From assembly GCA_025526935.1 (NCBI GenBank), contig JAHLKD010000110.1:62001-126000 (forward strand): a stretch of DNA of 64,000 nucleotides, written 5' to 3'. Origin of the DNA: Cladochytrium replicatum. Lineage: Eukaryota > Chytridiomycota > Chytridiomycetes > Cladochytriales > Cladochytriaceae. Both the position numbers and the translations under genes were made by a program. Below the pieces are notes generated by a model. That model did not search any database. It was given only the letters and a program-made list of their open reading frames with translations, and was not told where the DNA came from. Of the stretch, positions 1-13,104 are shown in pieces (the first letter of the stretch is position 1; each line of letters starts with the position of its first letter).

Positions 1-181
1 GGTGATTTGATCCTTCCATAGTACTCGTCATTGGTTCCCAGTGTCTTCTCCACGGTCAAAACAATTTGACATAAGAGAGAAGATTTTAAGCGAAAGAAGA
101 AAGCTTTGTGTTTAATTAGAAAGAGCAAATCATGCAGTATTCAATTAAGTGTTTCTCTTTTGTAGATTGAGTCCACTTTCT

Positions 182-702
182 TTACGCCCTGAACACTTGA
201 CCTTGGCCGTTCGGTTGTGCCCTCGAAATGACTGATTCACCAAAACACCTCACTTTCATCTGAAGACCGCTGACCTTCCACCACCGAAGGACATCCAAAT
301 GCCCTTTGCGCTAGCTTCCTCGATTGCCCCAAAGGTGTATCTCAAGGGGCGACCGCTCTCTTTCCACCCCTGCAGAACGTGGACGTGGTCACGCTCGCTT
401 GCGACGCCCATCTCCATATACAAGGGGTTATTTCAATGCCATTGTTCTTCCACCATTCCAAAACGTCAACCCGGCCATCGGAGCTGGTGTAGAGGTGCGA
501 TACATATGGATTCGAGTTGAGGGTTGTTTCCTAGCATACGTTCACATGTCCTTTAATGCTTGCAGCCTTCACCAGGCGATCATCTCTATTCAGACAGAAT
601 TTGGTCCATTTAAGCTCGAGTTCACTTTTGATCTACCAGTCAATGATATCGCTGTAACCGAAGATGCCCGCCCTGTCCATTGCATCGCTGTGTACTCTGC
701 TA
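182..702 (-). pseudogene. Decayed ankyrin-like VLEWW repeat gene
   Basis: Reading the minus strand gives about five successive 29-residue units like those of the intact gene at 18970-19938, for example GRVDVLEWWKNNGIEI and GHLDVLRWWKVSGLQMK. The units lie in different frames. There are in-frame stops where the second Trp of a WW pair and a Leu would be expected, and at least two single-base frameshifts (near 400 and near 300). It was probably a full repeat protein that is no longer expressed. The parent family is known from chytrid genomes as ankyrin-like repeats behind an F-box-like start; the family name is an inference from repeat shape. Confidence 0.7.
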
Positions 703-961
703 GTCTTTGTTTCTGTTTGTGAACAACTTGAAAGAATTTTAGTTTCAGACATTCATTATCCCTTCTGTTTTCAATACAGCGTCTTGTCATAGGGGGTTGT
801 TACTGATAGCACATGTGATAAGGTTTTTGTGTGGTTAATCATTATCCACCTCATTTGCTATCTAAGGCCACACAATGACGATAATAAGAAACACCAGCGG
901 TACAAACCTAAAGAGAGTGGGGAATAGCTGAAATGTGGAGTACCACAAAAATCGGTTAGGT

Positions 962-2439
962 TTAACGCCGAGTCATCACCCAAACAGAAATACAGCTTAC
1001 CGATCTCGCCATCCAGTATCCCTCTCCATAAGACACCGTGATTTCTTCTCCGCGTGCAATGTACCTATTCGATACATACACGACCCTCCACACGTTGTTT
1101 TTCCAGTCGGGTACGCCCACGACATTGCAGTTTGGATTCTGGTCGTGATTGACAAACCGCACTAGATTTCCGTAACGCTGCGCATCGATGTAAAGCTTCG
1201 TCTCTTTTCGGGGTGTGTGTAGGTTATCTCCAGTGATGAACTTTGAGTTGTAGTCCCAGCTGTAGTCGGTGCCCGTATCCGTGAGCTTTCCTGCATAGTT
1301 CCCGATAACATGTTCCGGTGGGATGTCCACTGGAAACGAAACAGTTCCATTTAAGCAACTGCTGAGCAATCATAGATCGTTCATATCCTACCTGCAGCGA
1401 ACAACCCATACCCACGGCCAGATCCCGATGCCGGTCCTTTCGCCCGCTCGAACCACCGCACGATACGTTCCCACGTACTCATATCCATTCCGCTCCCCCC
1501 AGATATATCATACTGCTCTTCACCTGTGTACCGGATATAAAACCTTCTGTCCCGGTCCAATATTCCATTCTCGTTGTCGAATATGTGTCTGTAATTCCGT
1601 GCGAGCCGTTCCATCTCCGTAGGACTACGCTTATAGTACTCGTCCTGCGTGAGGTTGTGTGAAGCGACCATGTCCTTGAAGGCCAAGTCGACTATCAGAT
1701 CGTGCGTGTACACGACGCCAAAGTAGCTCGCGAGCTCTTCTGGAGTGGTGTAAAAGATTCGCGGGGTGCCGAATGCAGTTTTTATTCTGGATTCCGGGAC
1801 CGGAGGCGTGTCTGGTTGTGGTGCGGACGCAGCGGCGTGGGCTTTGGCTGCGTCACGCTGGAGCGCTTCGTACGCGATCGAAGGGTCAGTGGAGAAAACA
1901 GAGGCTTCAGTTTCTCCACCTATAGGTTCTGAAGGGGGCCAAAGAACCACAGAGACTTGCTCAAGACGGCGGATCGCATCGGCCACGGTTGATGACTCGG
2001 TAGAGGCCGGTGAATCGAGCGAATCTAGGTACCGTTTCGCAAGCGCACTCGAAGGGCTCCCACTACTCTCAGTGCTCTCAACTACTCGCAACAAGGTCTC
2101 TGTAAGATCCTTTTCGACGCTGCGAAGTCGGTTGAGCTGTGTTCGAACCAACGAGGCGCTGTTAAATGAATCGAATACCTAGAGAACAATCTGTAAATCC
2201 CTTGCTATGTTTGTATCAGCCAGTTCTGGTACCTGGATTGCAAGCATGACAACGGCAATCGACGCGACCAGCTGCTGATAGCCGTTCAAGCGCGGCAAAG
2301 AGAACATCGACAGGAACGAGCTTCGCTGCGGTTCGCCATCAGGGTCGCCCAGCTTTACCGAAGCGGAGCTAGGAATAGCGCTGGATGCCGCCTTTCCGTT
2401 TGCGTTTTTCGTGTGCGGCACAACTTTGAGTTTGGACAT
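962..2439 (-). CDS. SET-domain protein (putative lysine methyltransferase)
   Basis: Three exons join in frame: start ATG at 2439, first intron about 2225-2170, second about 1395-1330. The product is about 455 residues. The N-terminal 70 residues end in a hydrophobic stretch (LVASIAVVMLAIQ) that could be a membrane segment. A middle region is not recognised. The C-terminal 130 residues form a SET domain: GYGLFAA near its start, RFVNHDQNPNC (the cofactor-binding NH motif) and GEEITVSYGEGYW near its end. SET proteins transfer methyl groups from S-adenosylmethionine to lysine; the substrate cannot be told here. The 3' end is uncertain. A further GTAAGC...TTTAG intron after GYWMARS would move the stop to about 851. 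No pre- or post-SET cysteine cluster was seen. Confidence 0.75.
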
Positions 2440-2534
2440 TGAGAACCCTTGCGGTGTGCCGCCACATCAGGAAATCAACGGAACGTCGAAAGCGAGATCA
2501 ATGTGTTTATTTGGATGAGACTCAATCGATCCTT

Positions 2535-2678
2535 TCAATCTTCGACGGTGGCATCAAAAACGACAGGCTCGACGGTCTTCTTGCTCTGTGGTGCGTGCTT
2601 CCCGACAGTTCCTGCACCATTAATAGTCACTTTGATGGGTTGTGATACTTGCCATCTGAATTTTGAATCTTCTTCCAT
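2535..2678 (-). CDS. Small orphan ORF (47 aa)
   Basis: This ORF is too short to appear in routine ORF calls. From ATG at 2678 it reads 47 codons with coding-like composition, including QPIKVTINGAGTVGKHAPQ and ending VVFDATVED. A TTTTAG acceptor-like site lies just upstream, so it may be the last exon of a slightly longer gene. An ATG at 2759 could supply a first exon, but the intron implied (27 nt) is too short to believe. It sits between the SET gene and alanine aminotransferase on the same strand. I do not recognise the family. Confidence 0.4.
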   Translation of the reverse strand: MEEDSKFRWQVSQPIKVTINGAGTVGKHAPQSKKTVEPVVFDATVED

Positions 2679-2912
2679 CAGGTATCCACGAGGCTAAAAG
2701 AAAATAGCTGAAACTCATACTAGCTGCTGGGATTGGTTATCTGGTGATGCAGCCGCCATGCGACTCTCTGCCGATCTAGCTATGGAGTTGGATCGCCGCA
2801 GGCCACAAAGTTTTCATACGACGTGGTATTAAGATAGATGATGTTGACATGAGAATGTTGGAACACCTCCGCAAACACCCTCGAGTTTAACCACAACACA
2901 CGTCATCTCAAA

Positions 2913-4850
<1,938 letters not shown>

Positions 4851-5327
4851 GTTTGGGCAGAGAAGCAAGCAAGCGATGAGTTGAGTTCAGATATCGAGGG
4901 GATTAATACAAGGTTCAGTTTGAGAATGACGTTGAGCTGTTCAACGGGTGAATTTAAAGACGGGCAGATTTTGATGGAACACACGTGGGGGAGGGAGATC
5001 CGAGGGCACAAACGGAAACCGGGGTCGCTCACCTAGAGAAGAACTCATCGCTCGCGCACTGAGAGACCTTATCGTTGCTGAAACACTGCTGGCACCCGCA
5101 GGAAATGTGCGAGACCCAATGCTTTTCATCATGGCACTCATCTCGATGGGGTTGACGAATTATTAGAAAACAAGGTTGCCGTGGTGATTGACCGATCCGC
5201 TCCAGCGGTAAGAGTCGCCCTGGCTGGTTAGCGTAACTTCCGTGGCAATCGATCTGTGCGATGACCTCGGGTGTCCCGTCGTCCTCCCACTTTGAGTTTC
5301 TCGCCCAGAGATTCCAAGCCACGAGAG
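4851..5327. promoter_or_regulatory. Divergent intergenic region, ALT / syntaxin-8
   Basis: This 477-bp stretch separates the start codons of two divergent genes and should hold both promoters. Short ORFs on both strands lack recognisable motifs. No clear TATA element was picked out. Confidence 0.4.
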
Positions 5328-6407
5328 ATGGCCGACGATTCGCCGCTCACCAGCACCGGACGGACGGGCGAATGGTAGAGAGAGGATTGCATGCATGCAT
5401 GCACTGAAATAGGAAGCTGATTTGCTATTAAGGGAGAACGATGCACTTCGTCTGCAGTCCATAGCTGCAGAGACGTTGGCTGCCGTGCTGGAGAGGAACA
5501 GGAGCATTAAACTGGGTGGTGCTCGTCTGGAATCCTATGATCGAACTATTGCATCGGGTCTGTCGGAACTGAAAGGCGGAATAGCAGATCTTGAATCTCG
5601 CTTGACCTCTGTGGAGTCTCGGGCGATTCCGTCGTATGTTGTGCTTTTCTCCGTGCCACTTGAACCAAGTTGACCGTAAATAGGAGGAATGAAGATGACT
5701 TGAAGAAATGGGAGGAAGCCATCTTGCTGCTCAGTAAACAATGTGATCGAATCGAATTCCTCAATCGCGAAAATGAGGACAACCTTGCACAGAGGTAGGA
5801 TGCACAAAAATATTTATAATTCACTCACACGGATGATGCATAGGAGGGCGGAACTCATGAATAACCCATCATCCAGCTCCTCTCCTCGCTCCCGCACGCC
5901 ACTTCCAGAATCAAATCGCCGCTCCTCTCGCATCAAACCTCCAGCATCCACCCTCATAGACATCGACTCACCTAGCCCATCCGGTGCACTCAACGAATCC
6001 GAACTCCTGTCATTACAAGAACGCATAATTGACGGTACAAAACTGAGATTTATCACCGCATATCCTCTAAACGCGCTTCGTTTCTAACAGACCAAGACGC
6101 TCACTTGGATGAACTATCAGCCACGATCTCGCGGCAAAAGTCTGTGGGTTTCATGATCAGCGACGAACTCGAGCTCCATGTCGACTTGTTGGAGCAGACG
6201 GACACAGCCGTTGAGAGAACCCAGAATCGTCTTGCGTCGGCTCAGAGACGACTAAATACTGTAGAATCCAAAGCAGAGAACTCGATGGGTAAGCAGATGG
6301 TGCGAGTTCTATTTTCCGGCAGAATGCTCAAACCTTTATCAGGCAACAGGATCATATGCATTCTGATTATTGTACTCATCGTAGTGATCTTCCTCGCGCG
6401 GATCTAA
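5328..6407 (+). CDS. Syntaxin-8-like Qc-SNARE
   Basis: Tail-anchored SNARE for endosome/vacuole membrane fusion. Exons join in frame from ATG at 5328 (MADDSPLTSTG), with introns near 5376-5433, 5636-5682, 5799-5842, 6035-6090 and 6288-6343. The N-terminal half is helical. A Ser/Pro/Arg-rich linker follows. The SNARE motif begins at DQDAHLDELSATISRQK, and a Q (in LLEQTD) sits where the zero layer is expected. The last exon encodes a single hydrophobic anchor (IICILIIVLIVVIFLA) and ends 2 residues later. The HLDELSATISRQKSVG stretch is closest to the syntaxin-8 branch of Qc-SNAREs. It is followed at about 105 bp by Sas10 on the same strand. Confidence 0.85.
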
Positions 6408-6511
6408 CGACACTCTGTAAATCGTTCTGTTCTTTTGTGATCTCTTGCAGTATCAATATTGTTAAATTCACAACCGCGTGCTCACGTGTCAGACCTGTCA
6501 GAAAATCTCTC

Positions 6512-9061
6512 ATGCCCAAGAAGGCCCGCCGTCCCGTCAAGAGGCCCGTCGATGTCGTCGCTGACGAAGACATCGACTGGCGAAAAGGCGCAAGCATGAA
6601 GGCATGGCAGACTGCGAACGACATCCCATTGGACGAAGAAGACCAATGTATGCAAAAACGCATTCGTGTGTAAAACGCTTATGTCTAACCGTTCTCTTCT
6701 TCGCAGTCCACGCCGGTCGCGAAAAAATCCTTCTGGACGGCTCCTCAAACGTTCGCGTTCGTGGGATGCGTCGCGCGATGCCTGACGACGACGACGACGA
6801 GGTCCAAGAAGTCTACGGCCTCGACGTTCCATCGTCTTCCGACGAGGATGACGAAAGTTTGGACGCAGAGGAAGTCGAAGACGATGACGAGTTTGATGCA
6901 GAGGAAGCGCTTCTCGATCGGCTCGAGAGCCGACTGAGAACCGTGTCCACTTTGGACGACTCCGACGACGAGCGCTCGAAAAAGAAAAAGAGCGAACCGG
7001 AAACAGGGATCGACAGAGCCTGGGGAAAATCGAAAAGCATCTTCTACGACGCCGATGACGCGAGTGACGACGAGGAGCTTGCAAAGGAGGAAGAGGCCGA
7101 GGCGCTTCGGATCCAGAAGCGACGTCGTCAGGCGATGCGCGAGGAAGACTTTTTCGAGGACGACTCGATGGGTGCGCTTGCTGCGAAGGCAGCGTCCGGA
7201 GAGAAAGGCTCTGCACTTTCGGACGCGGCGAAAAATGTCGCTGTGGAGTCGCTTGTCGAAGATGACGAAGCAATTGGTGAGGCGCTTCTTGACGGAGTGT
7301 CGATCGAGGAAAGAGACCGGTTGGCCAGAGAACTGGCGAGCGACGCTGTGGAGATGGCGGCGGAGTTGAAAGAGCGATGGGAAGAGTGGGAGGAAGTCAA
7401 GTACCTTATCGAGCGACTCATCAGCATTGGCGGAAAGGATGGTGGTGAACTAAGCGATGGTCCTCTCAGAGTTTTACAATACTTGAAATTGAGGCACGGT
7501 GAGTCTACCAGTTGATGGGTAACCTAAAACTTCTGTCTCATTATTTCGTCTCCAAGGCATACTCACAAATTACCTGATGAACATTGCATACTACCTGTCG
7601 ATTCGCTCTAACCCTTCCCTCCTTCCTGCTGGAACCGTAAACGCCGTAAAGACGCATCCTGTAACGAAGACAATCGCCGCGACTCGAGCACTATTGGATC
7701 GTTTGGAGCGCGCAGTCGAAGGCAAACACAACGATCAAGATGAAACAGAAGCCAAAAAATTATCAAAGAAGCGCGGGGAATCGGGTGAAATCCGCGGGAT
7801 GCCCAGGTTGATGCACGAGCTGGAACAGGTCATTGAAGTTTTGGAAGATGACGAGGAAGAGGATCTGGATGGGTTTGTGGTGGACGACGATGAGGTCGAG
7901 TACGAATCCGGCGCAGGCGACGATGACGACGAGAGCTTTGACGATGTTGAGGATGAAGACGGAAATGACATGCCATCTGGACTCGAAGGGGATGAAGAAG
8001 AAGAACCTATCATCAAGATTCCAAAGAAGAAGACGAAAGACAACTGGGGACAGAAACGGCAGACAAATGGGAAGAGTTCAAAGAAGGATCCCTTGTCCCT
8101 CGGCATTACCGACACAGACGTACCGATCAAGCCACTCGTAATAGTCCGATCATCGACCAAAGCAAAACCAGCTAAATCGCGGGCCCAATCCATCGATGAC
8201 GATCTCGTCGAATCCGCAAAACCTACAGATGTCGACTACGAGGACAAAGCCGCAAAGCGCAAGTCGCTCCAGTTCCATGTCAAGCGAGTCGCTGGTGCGG
8301 CTCAAGCCCGTGAGCAGAAGCAAAAGACGCAGGCGGGTCTGAGCGGCGACGCGGACCTACCGCTCCGCGACAGGGACGGCAAGATCATCGAAACGAATGC
8401 GCCGCCAGAAGCCAAAGTGAACGACCGGAAGAGGAAGAAGAAGGACGGCGATGGGGAAGGCGGACTCGATGCAGCGACGCTTGCGATCTTGAACTCGGAC
8501 ATTGGGCTTGATGACGACGAGTACGACAACGAGCCATCGGCGAGAAGAAAGGACAAAAATAAGCGAAGGAGGGACGAGGAGGAGGAAGGCGAAGCGGAAG
8601 AGGAGAACGGTGATCGAGATGCTCTCGATTTCTACGAGAAGGTGGCGAAAGGTCGGCAGTTCAAGAAGCAAGCCAAAGAAGACGCGCACAGAGAGCTTCT
8701 GGATTCCATGGACGCCGAAAAGCTTTCACAATTGCTTGCAATGTGGGTTTTCTCACCATTTTTTACCAATTAAGTTTTGCTCACGACTCGATATTCTTAT
8801 TTTTTGTGCAGGGATGAAAGCGAACTGGGCGACGGAAAACGTGCATTGACGTACCAAATCCTCTCGAACAAGGGTCTCACCCCGTCGCGGCCGAAGGAGG
8901 TACGCAACCCGCGCGTGAAGCGTAGGAAGAAGTACGAGAAGGCGGTCAAGAGGCTCAAGAGCTTCAAGTCTGTTGCGGTCGACAGGGCGTCGATGCCTGC
9001 GTACGCTGGAGAGCGCACGGGTATTAGAAAGGGAATATCAAAGAGTGTGCGGTTAGGATAG
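6512..9061 (+). CDS. Sas10/Utp3, SSU processome factor
   Basis: Nucleolar protein of the small-subunit processome, needed for 18S rRNA maturation. Four exons join in frame from ATG at 6512 (MPKKARRPVKRP), with introns near 6648-6706, 7500-7557 and 8742-8811. A basic N-terminus precedes long Asp/Glu-rich tracts typical of the family. A Sas10/Utp3 helical domain spans the second-third exon junction (VKYLIERLISIG ... LRVLQYLKLRHG ... ILTNYLMNIAYYL). The last exon is the conserved C-terminal Sas10 domain (RALTYQILSNKGLTPSRPKE, NPRVKRRKKYEKAVKRLKS). Large antisense ORFs here are mirror artefacts of the acidic repeats. About 780 residues and apparently intact. Confidence 0.92.
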
Positions 9062-9366
9062 AATCAAACGATGATGTTCGCCAAAAACAAAAACAAAGAA
9101 AACGTGTTCTTGAAAATCTTGGAATCAGTTAGTTTGAAGCACTATCCATATGATACTACTGACGGTGCAAACATGCAACCAGATCACTCCAACACTCTAC
9201 TTTTTTCTCAAACTCTACATTTTCTTGAATAATAATTTGTGCTGCGCTTGTTGGTGGAATATTTGAAAACGGCACTGTTGTTACCAAGCCATTTCCATCG
9301 TGAATTCTCATCAAGGCGTAAAATTTTCGAAACTCGAACGGCACGGACGGTGGGAGGTTTCCAAAT

Positions 9367-9374
9367 CATATAAG
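9367..9374 (+). promoter_or_regulatory. TATA-like element of the DOMON/Cu monooxygenase gene
   Basis: CATATAAG lies about 50 nt before the ATG at 9423, followed by ATCCCTG. A matching CATAAAATCCCTG lies about 44 nt before the start of the decayed tandem copy (13061-13073). Conservation after duplication supports a core-promoter role. The rest of 9062-9366 shows no gene. Confidence 0.45.
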
Positions 9375-9422
9375 ATCCCTGCACAGATCCTGTTTTATCA
9401 CACACCAAATCAACATTTCAAT

Positions 9423-11632
9423 ATGCGAATTTCAATCTCTTCTTTCTCGGCACTCCTTTTGGCCCTTTTGGCCCAAGCATGGACGTCAATCGCCGCGCCA
9501 GCTTGGATCCCGTTTGATACAACCCAGTTCAAACGGCACTTGACACTGTTCACGCCTGCAAACAAGCCTGTTGAGTTGTACTGGACACTATCAGCGGATC
9601 TAGCCACAATCTCTGTTGGCGTTGCATCTAACAATTCCGCCGGTTGGCTAGCCGTGGGATTCTCCGAAACAAACGGTCAGTAACGTAAAACAATGATTTT
9701 TGAGCACTACTCTGAACTCTTTTGATCAGGCATGAAAGGTGCGGACATCGCCCTGGGTTATGTCAACGCAACCACAGTGAGCTTTGTTGTTTGCATCAAA
9801 ATGAACAAATCTTAATCACCTCCGTGTTTCCAGAGCAAGTTTGTGCTCGAGGATCGGTTCACTGAGGACTTTGTCACGCCCGTCCTTGACACAAAGCAAG
9901 ACCTCACCCTCACAGGCTCTTGGACCACCCCGTCCTACACCGCCTTCACCTTCACCCGACCCACCAAAGCCGGCTGCAACAACGACCAAGATCGCGACCT
10001 ATACGTTGAACTCAACACCCAACAACACGTCCTCGTTGCCTTTGGCACTTCTATGTCGTTTGGGCAGCACGCCCCGACCGACCGCACTTCTGCTGTCGTG
10101 GACCTTAATTCTCCCACTGACGCAGCTTCAGACCTCTTGATGAATCCACCCATTGCCGACCTCGACTTGATCCCATTCAGCATCATCGCGCCAAACACGA
10201 CTGTACCAGCACGGACCACGTCGTATTGCTACTCCTACTTTGAGGCTCCGACTGACGCAAAATACCACGTCATTCAGGAGCTGCCGGTCGTTCGAGACCC
10301 TCGTGTCCATCATTTGTAAGTGTTAATTGCCAAAGAAGTTCAAGGAAAGAAGCTAAACTTATTCTTTTCTTCCAGAATCATTTATGTTTGCGACACTCCT
10401 CCGACCAAGCTGTTCAACTCCACTTCGCCATCAGTTCAGTGCGACATCGTTAACCCGTGCTTGCGGTTCTTTTCCGAGTGGGCACCGGTATGGCCGCCCC
10501 GTCATAAATACTCACCACCGAATGCAGACTAAAAGACCCACTTGTTTTTCGTGTTCAGGGGATCGGGAACCGAACCTACGCTGAGGACTACGCCAAGCCA
10601 GTCGGTCAAGGCGATCTGTCTGCCAAGCACTTTATGCTAGGCACGTTAGAGCAAAAGTGACGCAGTTTCTCCGTTGTCTTACATGACTTCTAACATATAG
10701 AGGTTCATTACAACCAAGTTGACCCGACCGGATTCACTGACTCCGGAGCTGGATACCAACTTATGCTGTCGAAGAAGCTTCGCAAGAACGATCTTGGCAT
10801 TCTCGCTGTTGGAATGGATCCCGCTCTCATCTTTAATATTCCGGCGGGGTGTGTAGCCATGGCACACAAATAAGAGTTATTGGATGTTGACTCTTCTTGT
10901 TTTAGACAATTCAAGACGGCTACCTACGAGTTCCCCAAAGAATGCTCAAATCTATTGACTCAGAACGTGACGGTGTGTGCACACACGATTCCTGCCAGTT
11001 TCTGTGTTTCCATTCTCATTTTTGCCGTACAGATTATGGGCGTGGCTGTTCATATGCACATGCGTGGGCACGCTGGAGAGCTTTCGATCATCCGTCAAGG
11101 GACAAACCACAGCGAACCGCTTGTGAAAGTTGTAAGTAGCTCAGTTCTGGTTTTAAGCCTCCAATGTCGCTCACCCTGCTTCAAATAGAATTACTTCGAC
11201 TTCAATTCCCAGGGCTCCACCCGTATTACACCCAAAACTCTGGTTCCAGGCGACAGGATCATGACGACATGCGTGTGGGACTCGACAAACCAAGTCAACG
11301 CAACAACGGGCGGATACGCTTCGTCCCAAGAAATGTGTTTTGGTTTCGTCGAGTACTACCCCCTCCAAGCTCTCTCCATGGCCTGGCGTATGCCTTTGAT
11401 TGTGAATTCTACGGGCCAAGTTGTCAATATTACTGGGCCGCTTGACGGGAATGCTGCGTTCTGCCCTCACGGCACGAACAGCAGTTTGGTTCCGCTTCCT
11501 GCATTCAACCCGCCGTTGCCAGCCTTAGGCGCGTGCTCGACTTCTGGGGCTATTTCTGGGCAGATGAGGTGGAATATTTATCAGCTTTTGGGAGTGTTAC
11601 TAGTCGCGATGATTTCAGTCAACGGAGTTTAA
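9423..11632 (+). CDS. Secreted DOMON / copper type II ascorbate-dependent monooxygenase (DBH-like)
   Basis: Nine or so exons join in frame. A signal peptide (LLLALLAQAWTSIAA) leads to a DOMON domain (ELYWTLSADLATISVGVAS, GWLAVGFSE). Then come the two copper domains of the dopamine beta-hydroxylase/PHM family. All six copper-ligand positions are visible: HH in DPRVHHL, H in LEVHYNQ, HxH in HMHMRGHAGEL, and M in SQEMCFGFVEYYP. The family hydroxylates small substrates with O2 and ascorbate; the substrate here is unknown. The C-terminus ends in a hydrophobic tail (LLGVLLVAMISV), suggesting a GPI anchor or membrane anchoring. One intron, after FML at about 10638, keeps frame only with a GC donor. 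A decayed tandem copy follows at 13.1 kb. Confidence 0.85.
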
Positions 11633-12430
11633 TGTGGGAGGGATATGTTTTGGTACATTTTTGGAGCTCTTGTTACCTTGTCTACTCCATCTTGTCTTGG
11701 TCTAATCTAATGTGAAAGTTAACAAGTTTGACGGCCTTCTCTACGTCGTTCTTCAAAATGTGCATTTCACTTTGAATTGGTGGATATACCAGGGAAACAA
11801 GTTGCAGCTATGTAAGCTTGCGTTTACAAAACGATTGTTGGGCTTATCAATCTATGTCAATGTCGGTGATGTCTAACCGTATCGGAGCCTGTGTTTGACG
11901 CCTGTATGTCAGCCCACTGCCTCCACTACGGACGAGCTATCTTTCCAATCGCTCTCCGGATCCTCATATCTCCGTGCATACATCCATCCCTCTACGCTGG
12001 AAGCAGGGTGCGTTGTGTCAAAACCAACCCGTATTATCCCCAGCAGGGAGTGTCACATCAGCCCGTGACAAAGGCTTTCCGTATGGAGTAGTCCAAGGAG
12101 AACGGGAGTCAGCTGCACGAGCTATCGAGACGAAAAGACCAGCGACATAAGGAGGACGAAAGAGGGAGACAAACTTGGTCTGCAAAGGCTGGATGACTAG
12201 AGTGGCGAACTTCTCCAGTGAACCATGCATGGTCTGCATTCAACCAAGGGCAGAGCTCGTGTGGTGTGGAAGTGGAAGCGTGACTATTTATTCAACGGAT
12301 GTCCATATGAACGTTCCTGGAGCTTTTCAGAGTTGTCCAGAGTGAACGCTCCGTGATGGTGCAGATCCCGGGCTCCTCGCCTCTCAAGTAGCTGAGGCCG
12401 GTGATCGACTTGCGGCTCTTGGGTTGGAGT
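11633..12430. other. Intergenic stretch, nothing recognised
   Basis: Between the DBH-like gene and a decayed coiled-coil segment. Short ORFs on both strands show no motif or repeat I can support. Confidence 0.4.
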
Positions 12431-13030
12431 GGTGCCTAGAGGCGACTTGGGTATGCTTGCAGAAGCAGTGGCAGCATCGTAGGCAATTGTTTCTGGCAGC
12501 GATGCTTTCAAAGCCGAGTGTGAAGCGTTGCATCAAGCGGTGACGGATGCTGAGAAGCGAGCTGAGGACCTGTCTGCCAGCTTTGGTGTTCTAGTTCTAG
12601 CAAAACACTATATCCAAAGATCAACTGGCGAGTGCCTCTAAGGGTCTTGAGGCGAGTGAGTCCGTAGCAATACTGAGGCAAAGGTCGCAGGCGGAAAGCG
12701 ACCTTGTCTCAGTTGGTCTAGGTTGCAGACTTGAAGGAGGTGGTCGCTGTAACCCCCAAGCTCTCCCAAAGACAAATCCTTGAAGGCAGATGCTGATCAC
12801 GCGGCAACTGACGGAGAAGAACACAGAAGAACATGTCCCCTTTCGGCCATGCGGAGCTTGTGCAGCAAGTTGGGAGCACGCTAACACTACACAAAGCTGC
12901 TCAGGTACAAAGAGGCTGAAATCTCAAATTGAGCTGCTACGATAAGCGAGAATACTGCGCAATCACAAGTTGCAGCATCTGCCAGCATCTAAAAGTTGAA
13001 ATTGCTGGTTTGGATAAGAAGGTTCCGATT
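12431..13030 (+). pseudogene. Decayed coiled-coil gene fragment
   Basis: Plus-strand frames show heptad-like, Ala/Glu/Lys-rich segments: DAFKAECEALHQAVTDAEKR, then KDQLASASKGLEASESVAIL in another frame. In-frame stops occur (TAG before AIVSGSDAF) and the reading frame shifts at least twice. It resembles a relic of a long coiled-coil protein; the family cannot be named. It lies between the intact and decayed DBH-like copies and may have arrived with that duplication. Confidence 0.35.
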
Positions 13031-13104
13031 TTTATACAGCCGCCGGAAGAATTACAAGAACATAAAATCCCTGGACAGATAACATCCACGCAGTGTTCAG
13101 TAAT

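Noticed and set aside
6482-7273. 263-residue minus-strand ORF, Arg/Ser/Pro-rich
   Set aside because: Antisense shadow of the acidic tracts of Sas10; no motif, and the plus-strand gene is well supported.
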